Part shown: piece after piece, positions 52,866 to 61,728 of the stretch
Numbering within the stretch: the first letter of the stretch is position 1
Layout: each line of letters begins with the position of its first letter
Assembly: GCF_003418935.1 (NCBI RefSeq)
Contig: NZ_QVMT01000004.1
Span: forward strand, 124,282-188,281
Direction: 5' to 3'
DNA from: Emticicia sp. C21
GTDB taxonomy: Bacteria > Bacteroidota > Bacteroidia > Cytophagales > Spirosomataceae
Length of the DNA: 64,000 nucleotides
Program-made: the position numbers and the translations under genes
Notes under the pieces: generated by a model
What the model was told of the DNA's origin: nothing
The model's input: only the letters and a program-made list of their open reading frames with translations
Databases searched by the model: none

Positions 52866-55286
52866 CTATTCCGTCTTCAAACTCTTTATCGGATTTGTCA
52901 GTGCTGCCTTAATAGCCTGAAAGCTAATTGTAAGCAATGCTACACCAATAGCACCTGCACCTGCCAGTACAAATACGGGCCATTCAATATCTACTTTATA
53001 AGCAAAATCCTGTAGCCATTTACCCATTCCCCAATAGCCTAATGGGAAAGCGATTAAACAGGCTATCAGAATTAATTTTACGAAATCAACTGAAAGTAAA
53101 ATCACAATTTGTGATACATTGGCACCTAATACCTTACGGATGCCTATTTCTTTGATGCGTTGCTCGGCGGTAAAAGTGGCTAGTCCGAATAAACCTAAGC
53201 AGGCGATAAAAATGGTAAGTCCCGTGAATATGCCTAAAATGACACCGGTTTTTTGTTCGGCCATATAGCTTTTATTGAAAAGCTCGTCAAGAAACGCATA
53301 ATCGAAAGGTTCTTCTACTTTAAATGTCGCCCATTGGCTTTTTATGTCTTTTAACAAGCCCGGAATATCCTGCGCTTTCACTTTTATTATTAAACCCGAA
53401 TTGTTTTCCAGTACCATTGCCAATGGAGCAATTTCTTCATGCAATGATCTGAAATGAAAATCTTTTACTACACCAATAACTTTATATACTTTCTTATTCC
53501 CCTGGTTATCCGTAAATCTATTTACAGTATGCCCTACGGCATCTTTGCCCCAGCCATAAATTTTAGCAATTGTTTCGTTGATAATTATTCCCGACGAATC
53601 TGTTGCAAATTCTTTTGAAAAATTGCGCCCACTTACTAATTCCATTCCCATAGTCGGAATATACTGATCATCTACCTGATAGATGATGGTTCTTCTGTTC
53701 TGATTAACTTTTTCATCCGGATAAGTCCCCGACATATTGGTATTGGTAGGTCCGGCAGGTAAGTATCCCGAAACAGTGACATTCATTACTCTGGGGTCTC
53801 TCAGAAGCTGGTCTCTGAAAATCAGTTCATTTTGCCCCAATGCCCATGAGTTTCTTAAAACCAATAACTGGTCTTTATTATACCCAAGTTTTTTGCTTTG
53901 GATATAAGATAACTGCTGATAAACGATAGTAGTACCTATAATTAAGGCAATAGAAATCATAAACTGAAAAACAACCAGACCGCTTCTCAAACCAATATTT
54001 TTGCCAGCCGCCATAAACTTGCTTTTTAGAACCGAGGCCGGTTTGAATGAAGAAAGGAAGAATGCCGGATAGCTCCCTGCTAATAAGCTTACCAATAAAC
54101 CAAATAAAACAAGTCCTGTAATTACAAGCAGATAATTAGTGAATTGCAGGCTTAATTCCTTACCCGATAAATCATTAAACAGAGGCAACGCTATTCTAAC
54201 CATCACCAATGCCAGGGCTAAAGCAAAAAAGGTGAGCATTAATGATTCAAGAAGAAACTGCCCTATTAACTCGTATTTAACTGACCCTAATACCTTTCTG
54301 ATACCAACTTCTTTGGCACGTTTTGAAGCACCTGCCGTAGAAAGATTCATGAAGTTGATACAGGCAATCAATATCATAAAGATGGCAATCGCCCCAAATA
54401 TGTATACATAACGAACATCACCACCGGGCTCAATACTCACACTAAAATCGGAGTATAGGTGAATATCTGTTAATGGTTGTAAATGAAATCTTATATCATT
54501 ACCTTTTTTTCTGAATTCGCTCAATGTTACGCCTAAAGCCTTTTGCAATTGAGGCGCCACATATTTTTCTATCAACTGCGGTAGTTTGGCTTCAAGTTTT
54601 TTATAATCCTGACCTTTGCGTAATAGTAGATAAGAGAAATAATTAGATTCCATCCAGCTCGTTCCCTTCGCCTCTTCCAGACTTGCCATTGAACCAAACA
54701 AATCAAAATGAAAATGTGAATTAGCAGGCACTTTCTCAATGACACCCGTTACCTTATAAACCTGTTTCCAATCCTTGAAAGTCAATACTTTACCGATTGG
54801 GTCTTCCTTCCCAAAGTATTTATTGGCCATTGCCTGAGTAATCACTATAGTATTAGGTTCAAGCAATGCGGTTTTCGCGTCTCCTTTAATGAGCGGAAGT
54901 GTAAATATCTGGAAGAAGTTAGCGTCAACATAAGCCAGATTGCCATCCTTGAAGGTTTTTTCTCCAACAGTAATTTTATGGTAGCCATAGTTTCTTAGCC
55001 TGGTAGCATCTTCTACCTCCGGGTAATCATTTTTTAGAGTAGAGGCTGTCGGAGCCATAGTTACGGCCTCTTTCATGTCTTCTCCATTAATTGTCCCTTT
55101 AAAAACCACACGCACCATCCTGTCTGCCTTTTCATTGTATTTATCATAACTTAATTCATCCTGTACAAAAAGCATGATGATTAAGCAAGTGGCTATACCA
55201 ATAGCCAGCCCAAATACATTGATAGCAGAAAAAACCTTATTTTTCACAAGGTTACGAAATGCGATTTTCAGATAATTGCGTATCAT
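52866..55286 (-). CDS. FtsX/MacB-type ABC permease, array copy 8
   Basis: An 806-residue permease of the same subfamily as copies 1 and 5. It starts MIRNYLKIAFRNLVKNKVF. The boxes are ACINFMNLSTAGASKRAKEV (the usual ARS is AGA) and LATFTAEQRIKEIGIRKVLG, and the end is NPIKSLKTE. The loop after TM5 reads QQLSYIQSKKLGYNKDQL. FLDELFNKSYMAEQKTG precedes TM6. It follows the embedded amidohydrolase after 66 bp, with no hairpin between, so the two may share a transcript. Confidence 0.92.
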   Translation of the reverse strand: MIRNYLKIAFRNLVKNKVFSAINVFGLAIGIATCLIIMLFVQDELSYDKYNEKADRMVRVVFKGTINGEDMKEAVTMAPTASTLKNDYPEVEDATRLRNYGYHKITVGEKTFKDGNLAYVDANFFQIFTLPLIKGDAKTALLEPNTIVITQAMANKYFGKEDPIGKVLTFKDWKQVYKVTGVIEKVPANSHFHFDLFGSMASLEEAKGTSWMESNYFSYLLLRKGQDYKKLEAKLPQLIEKYVAPQLQKALGVTLSEFRKKGNDIRFHLQPLTDIHLYSDFSVSIEPGGDVRYVYIFGAIAIFMILIACINFMNLSTAGASKRAKEVGIRKVLGSVKYELIGQFLLESLMLTFFALALALVMVRIALPLFNDLSGKELSLQFTNYLLVITGLVLFGLLVSLLAGSYPAFFLSSFKPASVLKSKFMAAGKNIGLRSGLVVFQFMISIALIIGTTIVYQQLSYIQSKKLGYNKDQLLVLRNSWALGQNELIFRDQLLRDPRVMNVTVSGYLPAGPTNTNMSGTYPDEKVNQNRRTIIYQVDDQYIPTMGMELVSGRNFSKEFATDSSGIIINETIAKIYGWGKDAVGHTVNRFTDNQGNKKVYKVIGVVKDFHFRSLHEEIAPLAMVLENNSGLIIKVKAQDIPGLLKDIKSQWATFKVEEPFDYAFLDELFNKSYMAEQKTGVILGIFTGLTIFIACLGLFGLATFTAEQRIKEIGIRKVLGANVSQIVILLSVDFVKLILIACLIAFPLGYWGMGKWLQDFAYKVDIEWPVFVLAGAGAIGVALLTISFQAIKAALTNPIKSLKTE

Positions 55287-55352
55287 AATTTATGTTTTAT
55301 TGCACCTGATACAATAAATGTTCGGGCATTGATGCTGAACTATTTTTAACTG

Positions 55353-56630
55353 TCATTTTATAATTTCTCCCTCTTTCATAACAAAAACTACCTTTTCAAG
55401 CGTACGAATATTATCCAAAGGGTTTTCTTCTACTGCAATTATATCGGCAAAGTATCCATTCAGAAGTAGCCCGATTTTGCCTTCACCAGCTAGAAGGTCA
55501 CCAGGATGCATTGTAGCCGACTGTAGAATCTGAAGGTTAGTCATTCCAGCTTCTTTATATGTGCCATAAGAGCTCGCTGCCATCTGGCCTCTTGTAATAC
55601 TAGCGTTATAATAATATAAGTCTGATCCAAAGGCAATTTTAACCTTAGCTGCTACGGCTCTCTGAATTCTTTTCTGATACCGTTCAACTCCTTGCGCATC
55701 GGTTGGCACTAAATAGATATTTTTTTCGGCCATAAGTTGAAGTACTTCCGATGAAAGTGTGTATCCATGTTCAATTGAACTAACTCCAGCCTTTATTGCG
55801 AGTAGCGAAGGACCATCGCCATTAGTAGCATGTGCCGCTACTTTAAGTCCAGCCCTCTTTGCTTCATCTACTATTGCTGTCAACTCCTCCTCACTTAAAA
55901 CAAGCCTGCCATTGTTAACAATAATTTTAATACAATCTGCTCCATCATAAATCGCTTGTCGAACTGCCTTTCGAGCATCATCAATGCTATTTATTTCAAT
56001 GTATTCTTTTGAGATAATTACATTCTGAACTTCTGGAGTCATTTTAGAAAATTGACCTCCAATTGGTGAAAGTGCCCTTGTTGTAACAAATAAACGAGGT
56101 CCAATAATCCAACCTTTATTTATTGCATCCCGGAGAGCCACAGCACTATTCATTCCTGAATTACCTAAATCTCTGACTGATGTATAGCCTGACATTAGCA
56201 TCTCCCTGGCATATTTGGCTCCCAATAATGCTCTATCACCTTCTGTTAGCTTTACAGTTTCAATAATGATATTGGCTCCAGATACTCTTTCAAGTTCACC
56301 GTAGTATTCATGACACAAATGGGTATGGGCATCAATTAAACCTGGTAAAATATATTTATCAGATAGGTTAATTATTTTAGCACCATCAGGAATGGGTAAA
56401 CCCGTACCAATTTTTTCAATTTTCCCATTCCGGATATAAAGCACCGGATTTACAACTGTTTTCCCATTTTGAACATCAATTAGTGCTTTTGCCATTAAAA
56501 CAGTCACGACATTCGTATTATCTTTAACAGACTGCCCATATGAGAGAGTAACAGTTAACAATAGTATAAGACCTGCTTTAAAATTTACTACATTTTTAAA
56601 TATTGAATGATTTAGAATTTTAGCAACCAT
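55353..56630 (-). CDS. Exported metal-dependent amidohydrolase embedded in the permease array
   Basis: A 425-residue amidohydrolase-superfamily enzyme. A hydrophobic leader (about 18-33, ending LSYG) suggests export or anchoring. The metal ligands fit a two-metal prolidase/imidazolonepropionase-like site: His102 and His104 (in DAHTHLCHEY), Lys235 (in CIKIIVNNG, the probable carbamylated bridge), His267 (in AAHATNGDG), His288 (in SIEHGY) and Asp337 (in FGSDLYY). The reaction is hydrolysis of an amide, peptide or cyclic substrate in the periplasm; the exact substrate is open. It is the only non-permease gene between copies 8 and 9, with gaps of 66 and 55 bp. Confidence 0.88.
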   Translation of the reverse strand: MVAKILNHSIFKNVVNFKAGLILLLTVTLSYGQSVKDNTNVVTVLMAKALIDVQNGKTVVNPVLYIRNGKIEKIGTGLPIPDGAKIINLSDKYILPGLIDAHTHLCHEYYGELERVSGANIIIETVKLTEGDRALLGAKYAREMLMSGYTSVRDLGNSGMNSAVALRDAINKGWIIGPRLFVTTRALSPIGGQFSKMTPEVQNVIISKEYIEINSIDDARKAVRQAIYDGADCIKIIVNNGRLVLSEEELTAIVDEAKRAGLKVAAHATNGDGPSLLAIKAGVSSIEHGYTLSSEVLQLMAEKNIYLVPTDAQGVERYQKRIQRAVAAKVKIAFGSDLYYYNASITRGQMAASSYGTYKEAGMTNLQILQSATMHPGDLLAGEGKIGLLLNGYFADIIAVEENPLDNIRTLEKVVFVMKEGEIIK

Positions 56631-56685
56631 TTTTTTTATTCAAAATTTGTAAGTAATTAAACTACTTTTCGGTATTACTCTCCTT

Positions 56686-59106
56686 TTACTCTGTTTTTAA
56701 ACTCTTTATCGGATTCATCAAGGCTGCTTTTACCGCCTGATAGCTGACCGTTAGTAATGTAATACTTAGTGCACCTAAACCTGTTACTACGAAAATCCAC
56801 CATGATATTTCGGTATGGTAGTTATATTTTGTTAACCATTGACTCATGAAATAGTAGGCAATTGGCGTAGCCACCAGGCATGAGATAACAACGAGCACTA
56901 CAAAATCCTTAGACAACATTTGCCAGAGACTGGTTACACTTGCACCCAATACTTTACGAATACCGATCTCTTTGGTACGTTGTTCAGCTACGAATGAAGC
57001 TAATCCGAAAAGACCTAAACACGAGATAAAGATGGCCAATAAGGCAAAGAAACTGGCTAATTTACCTATACGCTCTTCCTGATCAAATTTATTACCATAC
57101 TGTTGGTCTACAAACTTATAATCAAATAAAGCAGATGGCACTATCTCTCTGAACACCGCTTCTATTTTAGGCAAAGCCTCACTAGCACTGATACTAGGTT
57201 TGATTTTGATAATCATCTGACTAACATCCACATATTTCGGGTCCAAGAAATAGAAGGAGCGTTTTACAGGGTCGTATGGCGACTGCATCACTAAATCTTT
57301 AACTACTCCTATAATCTGCCAACTTTCGTTTCCACCTTCATCTAGGTTAGTAATAAATTCTCCAACAGGATTTTTAAGTCCTAAGTACTTTGCGGCAGTT
57401 TCGTTGATAATGATAGCATTTGAATCTGTTGCATAAGCTCTCGAAAAATCACGTCCTTCTTTAATTTTCCAGTCTACCAGTTTTCCAAAATCATGAGTTA
57501 CATTGATTACTGCAAAATCAGAGGCTAGTTCAGGGTCTTTGCCTTTCCAGTTATAGCCACCTGCATTACTCCATATTTCTGTCATTGGGCTCGACGAAAG
57601 CGCCAGATTCTCTATCATTCCGGTAGCAATCAATTGATTTTTTATTACATCCTGCTTGCCCTGATAATTAGGGTCATTCAACGATACTTTGATTAATCCT
57701 TCTCTATTATAACCTACAGGTCTATTACGGGCATGTTGAATCTGTTGATACACCACAATAGTACCCACAATCAATACCACCGAAACTGTAAACTGAACAA
57801 CTACTAAAACCTTACGAGGCAAAGATGAAAATCGCCCTAGTTTGAAGGTGCCCTTTAATACCTTTACAGGCTGAAACGACGATAGATAAAAAGCAGGGTA
57901 CATACCTGCCAGAGAAGCAGTAAATATGATAAATGCCATACTGATACCCCAGAAAACCGGATTAGTAAATGGCACAGACATATCTTTATCGGCCAGATTA
58001 TTAAACCACGGCAATGCCAATATCACAAAACCAATAGCTAAAGCAAAGGCAAACAAAACAACTAAAAACGATTCACTCAAAAACTGCTGAATCAACTGTA
58101 CTCTGACAGAACCGATGGCTTTACGGATGCCTACTTCTTTCGCACGTTTTTCAGAACGAGCCGTGCTCAGATTCATGAAATTGATACAGGCTAATAGTAA
58201 AACAAATATACCTACTATACCAAACAACCATACGAAGGTGATACGTCCACCTGCTACTTTGCCCTCTTTAAACTCAGAATACAAGTGCCATTGTTTCATC
58301 GGGTATAAGAATATTCCCGGGTTATATTTTCTCCAGTCTTTCGCAATTTCTTTAGGCGCATTTTTATCATAAAAGCCTTTCAGCCCTGCATTCGCCTGTT
58401 CAACTGATACATTCGGGTGAAGTTGTACATAGACATTGAATGAGCTATTTTCCCACTGATTTTCACATGATTTTACCCAATCGTTTGATGATACCCATAA
58501 TGACCAAGGGGAGAAAAACTGCACTTCGCTGAAACGGTTATTTTTTGGCAAATCTTCATATACTCCTCTCACCACCACATCCATGCGGTTGTCTATTTTC
58601 ATATTTTTGTTGATGGGATCATGACTTCCAAATATAGCTTTGGCAGTAGACGAGGACAGAATAATTGAATGTGGATCTTGTAATGAAGCGGCTGAGCCTT
58701 TCAGCATCTTTAATGAAAGCATATCTATCACGTCTCCATCAATAAACTCTCCTCTTTTAGGATATTTTTCATTGCTTAAAGAAAGTGTATAATCTCCAAT
58801 CCAAAACGCCAGTAATACATGCTTAAAATAGTGTTTGTAATTGTTTTTAAGGGTTGTTCCAATCGGGAATTGTAAAGCAGGGCCGCTTCTTGTAATTCCC
58901 GTATTTGGGTCTGTACCTAAGCTGCGTATCTGCGCAATAGAGTCATAGTTTTTATGAGATTTATTGTACGATAATTCGTCATAAATCCATAGTCCAATCA
59001 ATATGGCTACCGACATCCCGACGGCTAGTCCACCAATATTGATGAATGAATAAACCTTGTTCTTGGCAAGATTCCTGAATGCGATTTTGAAATAGTTGAA
59101 TAACAT
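56686..59106 (-). CDS. FtsX/MacB-type ABC permease, array copy 9
   Basis: An 806-residue permease close to copies 7 and 11. It starts MLFNYFKIAFRNLAKNKVYS, and TM1 contains GGLAVGMSVAILIGLWIYDEL. The first periplasmic domain begins YNKSHKNYDSIAQIRSLGTD, which copy 11 shares almost word for word. The boxes are ACINFMNLSTARSEKRAKEV and LASFVAEQRTKEIGIRKVLG; the end is NPIKSLKTE. These two copies look like the most recent duplication in the window. A CCCCTAAAGGGG palindrome lies 24 bp before its ATG. Confidence 0.93.
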   Translation of the reverse strand: MLFNYFKIAFRNLAKNKVYSFINIGGLAVGMSVAILIGLWIYDELSYNKSHKNYDSIAQIRSLGTDPNTGITRSGPALQFPIGTTLKNNYKHYFKHVLLAFWIGDYTLSLSNEKYPKRGEFIDGDVIDMLSLKMLKGSAASLQDPHSIILSSSTAKAIFGSHDPINKNMKIDNRMDVVVRGVYEDLPKNNRFSEVQFFSPWSLWVSSNDWVKSCENQWENSSFNVYVQLHPNVSVEQANAGLKGFYDKNAPKEIAKDWRKYNPGIFLYPMKQWHLYSEFKEGKVAGGRITFVWLFGIVGIFVLLLACINFMNLSTARSEKRAKEVGIRKAIGSVRVQLIQQFLSESFLVVLFAFALAIGFVILALPWFNNLADKDMSVPFTNPVFWGISMAFIIFTASLAGMYPAFYLSSFQPVKVLKGTFKLGRFSSLPRKVLVVVQFTVSVVLIVGTIVVYQQIQHARNRPVGYNREGLIKVSLNDPNYQGKQDVIKNQLIATGMIENLALSSSPMTEIWSNAGGYNWKGKDPELASDFAVINVTHDFGKLVDWKIKEGRDFSRAYATDSNAIIINETAAKYLGLKNPVGEFITNLDEGGNESWQIIGVVKDLVMQSPYDPVKRSFYFLDPKYVDVSQMIIKIKPSISASEALPKIEAVFREIVPSALFDYKFVDQQYGNKFDQEERIGKLASFFALLAIFISCLGLFGLASFVAEQRTKEIGIRKVLGASVTSLWQMLSKDFVVLVVISCLVATPIAYYFMSQWLTKYNYHTEISWWIFVVTGLGALSITLLTVSYQAVKAALMNPIKSLKTE

Positions 59107-59130
59107 AACCCCTCCGAATCGTCGGACCGT

Positions 59131-59142
59131 CCCCTAAAGGGG
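59131..59142. repeat. CCCCTAAAGGGG palindrome before copy 9
   Basis: A perfect 12-bp palindrome 24 bp upstream of the copy 9 ATG, next to a second small inverted repeat in the CCTCCGAATCGTCGGACC stretch. Confidence 0.7.
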
Positions 59143-59220
59143 GATTTTAAAAGTTTTATAATATTTTCCTCCATCCCCATTTTATTTAAGCTTGCGCAAC
59201 TACTCATGCGTAAGCAACTT

Positions 59221-59231
59221 CCCTTTAGGGG
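59221..59231. repeat. CCCTTTAGGGG palindrome after copy 10 stop
   Basis: This lies 29 bp after the copy 10 stop, behind a G+C-rich GCGCGGGG tract. The flank TTGCTTACGCATGAGTAG on the minus strand recurs after copy 11. Confidence 0.65.
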
Positions 59232-59259
59232 CCGGGCGGACGCCGCGCGGGGCGGTATT

Positions 59260-61614
59260 TTACTCCGTTTTTAAAGTCTTTGCCGGATTGGTCTGTGCTA
59301 CTTTCAATGAGAAAAAGCCTACAGCACTCAACGCGAAACCTATTACAATCAATAAAAGTATTCCCATAGCCAGGTAACCTATGCCATTATTGAATACCAT
59401 GAAACTATTCATAAATACAGCCACTGCTATGCCGGCAGGAACAGCGATTACTGTGGCAATGGTCAGTAATTTGATGAAATCGCGCGACATCAATCTTATT
59501 ACCTCTGAAACATTAGCCCCCAATACTTTTCTGATACCAATTTCTTTCGTTCGTTTTTCTAAGCTATAGGTAAGTATGCCTATAAGTCCGAGAATGGCTA
59601 TCACAAAAATGGCAAGTCCTTCCATGCTCATAAACTTCATATCTTCGAAAGGATAATACACTTCATATAAATCAGTATCCAGCCACGAGGCATTCATTTC
59701 TTTGTAGGGGTTCTGTTTCTTCCATAGTGTTTCTATGGTAGCTTTAAGGGCTTTTCTGTCTCCAACAGCGCTTGTTTTCAAACACATTACTTTGAATAAG
59801 GCCGGCTGATACTGAAAAACCAAAGGCTCAATCTTACTTTCATAGTTATAATGACAGAAGTTTTCAACCACTCCGACAATAGTTGCAGAAAGCGTATCAT
59901 TCACAATAATAAGCTTACCTATTGCATCTTGTGCCGAACCAATCCGAAGATTTTCTATAGTTTTTTGGTTTACTACGACCATAGGTGACGGATGCTCTGA
60001 ATTGCTCTCAATAAGGTTTTTACCTGCTACGAATTTCAGACCCATATTCTCAATAAAATTGTGGTCTGTAGCATAGTAGAATGCGGGTCTTGGCGCGTCA
60101 GTTTTGGCACTTTTAATACTCGAGTAGGTAGGTTTATTACCAAAACTCAGAGAAGTATATCCTATTTTCTGTACTTCTTTAACAGAACTTATATCAGTTG
60201 CCAGTAATTTACTTTTAGTGCCCGCCAGGCTTATATTAAGTATGTTTTCGCGTTGATAGTTCTCATTATCATTGGCCATATAACTTACCTGATGGAAAGC
60301 CTGCCCCATAAAGAATATGTAAATCAACGCTATGGTGAACTGCACTACAATCAATGATTTTCGGAAACCTATTTTCCTGAAACCTAAAGGAGAAACAGCG
60401 CCTTTTAATACTTTTACAGGCTGATAAGAGGAAAGAATAAGGCTTGGGGATGCCCCGGCTACTAAACCAAGAATCAGATTAAATGCAAAAAATAGCAAAA
60501 CAAGATAGCCCAAGTGGTCAATATCCCAGGTAAGCCAGGAAACATGCATATTTTCTTTAATAAACCATAGGATAAGCAAACCAAAGCCCAAGGCTAAATA
60601 AGAAACTAATACAGACTCTGTCAGGAACTGAAATACCAGTTGTGGTTTTGTTGCACCCATTACTTTTCTTACCCCAACCTCACGGCTTCTATTCATAGAG
60701 CGTGCTAATGTAAGATTAATATAATTTAAGGCTGCCAGAGCAATCATAATCAATTGAAAAGCGAAATTGATATAGATACTTCTGATATCCTGAATGTATG
60801 GGTCATTCTCCAATATTTCTTTGGCTGGTGAAATTTCAGCCAGATTTTGTGCTTTAAATTGCAGATTTTTCTCGGCCTTTGTTCCGAGTAATTTATTTAC
60901 TTCTTTTGATGTCTCTGACAATTGTTTATTCAGTTCGTCAGTCGTTTTCCCTTTTGTTATTTTTAAAAAGGTATGGGCATTAAATGCGGTCCAATCATTT
61001 GCTGTGCTGTCTTTATAGCCATCAGTCGAAATGAACACGTCAGTTCTGAACTGGGTTTTCATTTCATTAAATGGCTTTAATACCCCAACAATTTTAAACC
61101 CACCATATTTAGGGTGCTCCAGTACATTTCCAACGGGATTGGTGTCTTTAAAAAACCATTGAGCTGTCTCGTGGGTAAGCACCATTGTATTAGGTTCTAT
61201 AGCATAAGTACCTTTCTCTAATGGGAAATTAAATATCCGAAAAAACGAAGCATCTGTATAAATGGCGTTGGCATTCTTAGTTTTGAAACCATTACTTAAT
61301 AACCAACCACGATCCCGTACTATAGTGGTTGATTGGTCAATTCCTGCCAGATTTTCTTTAATCTGCTCACTCAATAAGAATGGACTCGATGCCCAATTAA
61401 TTATCTGTCCGTCTTTTTGTTTTTCGTCGGTTATTACTCTCACTATCTGTTCGCTATCCTTATGAAAATTATCATATTCATAATAATTCACAATCTGAAT
61501 CAATGACATCAAAGCAGAAGGAATAGCCAGGCTCAACCCCAATATATTTATCAGAGAGAAGAGTCTATACTTCAGAAGATTTCTCCACGCGATTTTTAGA
61601 TAGTTTAAAAGCAT
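59260..61614 (-). CDS. FtsX/MacB-type ABC permease, array copy 10 (divergent)
   Basis: A 784-residue permease, the most divergent and shortest intact copy. It starts MLLNYLKIAWRNLLKYRLFS, but TM1 continues LSLAIPSALMSLIQIVNYYE. The first box is ALNYINLTLARSMNRSREVG, the second IGILTYSLEKRTKEIGIRKVLG, and the end NPAKTLKTE. TM5 leads into QAFHQVSYMANDNENYQREN. Because it keeps both FtsX halves and both periplasmic domains, it should still fold as a permease, but its extracytoplasmic domains may recognise a different cargo. It lies between the closely related copies 9 and 11. Confidence 0.9.
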   Translation of the reverse strand: MLLNYLKIAWRNLLKYRLFSLINILGLSLAIPSALMSLIQIVNYYEYDNFHKDSEQIVRVITDEKQKDGQIINWASSPFLLSEQIKENLAGIDQSTTIVRDRGWLLSNGFKTKNANAIYTDASFFRIFNFPLEKGTYAIEPNTMVLTHETAQWFFKDTNPVGNVLEHPKYGGFKIVGVLKPFNEMKTQFRTDVFISTDGYKDSTANDWTAFNAHTFLKITKGKTTDELNKQLSETSKEVNKLLGTKAEKNLQFKAQNLAEISPAKEILENDPYIQDIRSIYINFAFQLIMIALAALNYINLTLARSMNRSREVGVRKVMGATKPQLVFQFLTESVLVSYLALGFGLLILWFIKENMHVSWLTWDIDHLGYLVLLFFAFNLILGLVAGASPSLILSSYQPVKVLKGAVSPLGFRKIGFRKSLIVVQFTIALIYIFFMGQAFHQVSYMANDNENYQRENILNISLAGTKSKLLATDISSVKEVQKIGYTSLSFGNKPTYSSIKSAKTDAPRPAFYYATDHNFIENMGLKFVAGKNLIESNSEHPSPMVVVNQKTIENLRIGSAQDAIGKLIIVNDTLSATIVGVVENFCHYNYESKIEPLVFQYQPALFKVMCLKTSAVGDRKALKATIETLWKKQNPYKEMNASWLDTDLYEVYYPFEDMKFMSMEGLAIFVIAILGLIGILTYSLEKRTKEIGIRKVLGANVSEVIRLMSRDFIKLLTIATVIAVPAGIAVAVFMNSFMVFNNGIGYLAMGILLLIVIGFALSAVGFFSLKVAQTNPAKTLKTE

Positions 61615-61622
61615 GCTCCTAG

Positions 61623-61634
61623 CCCCTAAAGGGG
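61623..61634. repeat. CCCCTAAAGGGG palindrome before copy 10
   Basis: A perfect 12-bp palindrome 8 bp upstream of the copy 10 ATG. The surrounding minus-strand sequence, AAGTCCCCCTTTAGGGGCTA, also precedes copy 1. Confidence 0.75.
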
Positions 61635-61704
61635 GACTTTTTAAAAGTTAGATATTATGTTCCTTAAAACCCCTTTTTGCTTAATTACTCGTGCGTAAGC
61701 AGCT

Positions 61705-61716
61705 CCCCTTTAGGGG
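61705..61716. repeat. CCCCTTTAGGGG palindrome after copy 11 stop
   Basis: A perfect palindrome 12 bp after the copy 11 stop, followed on the minus strand by AGCTGCTTACGCACGAG. With the one at 61623 it frames the 113-bp spacer. Confidence 0.75.
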
Positions 61717-61728
61717 CGGGGGGCGCGT

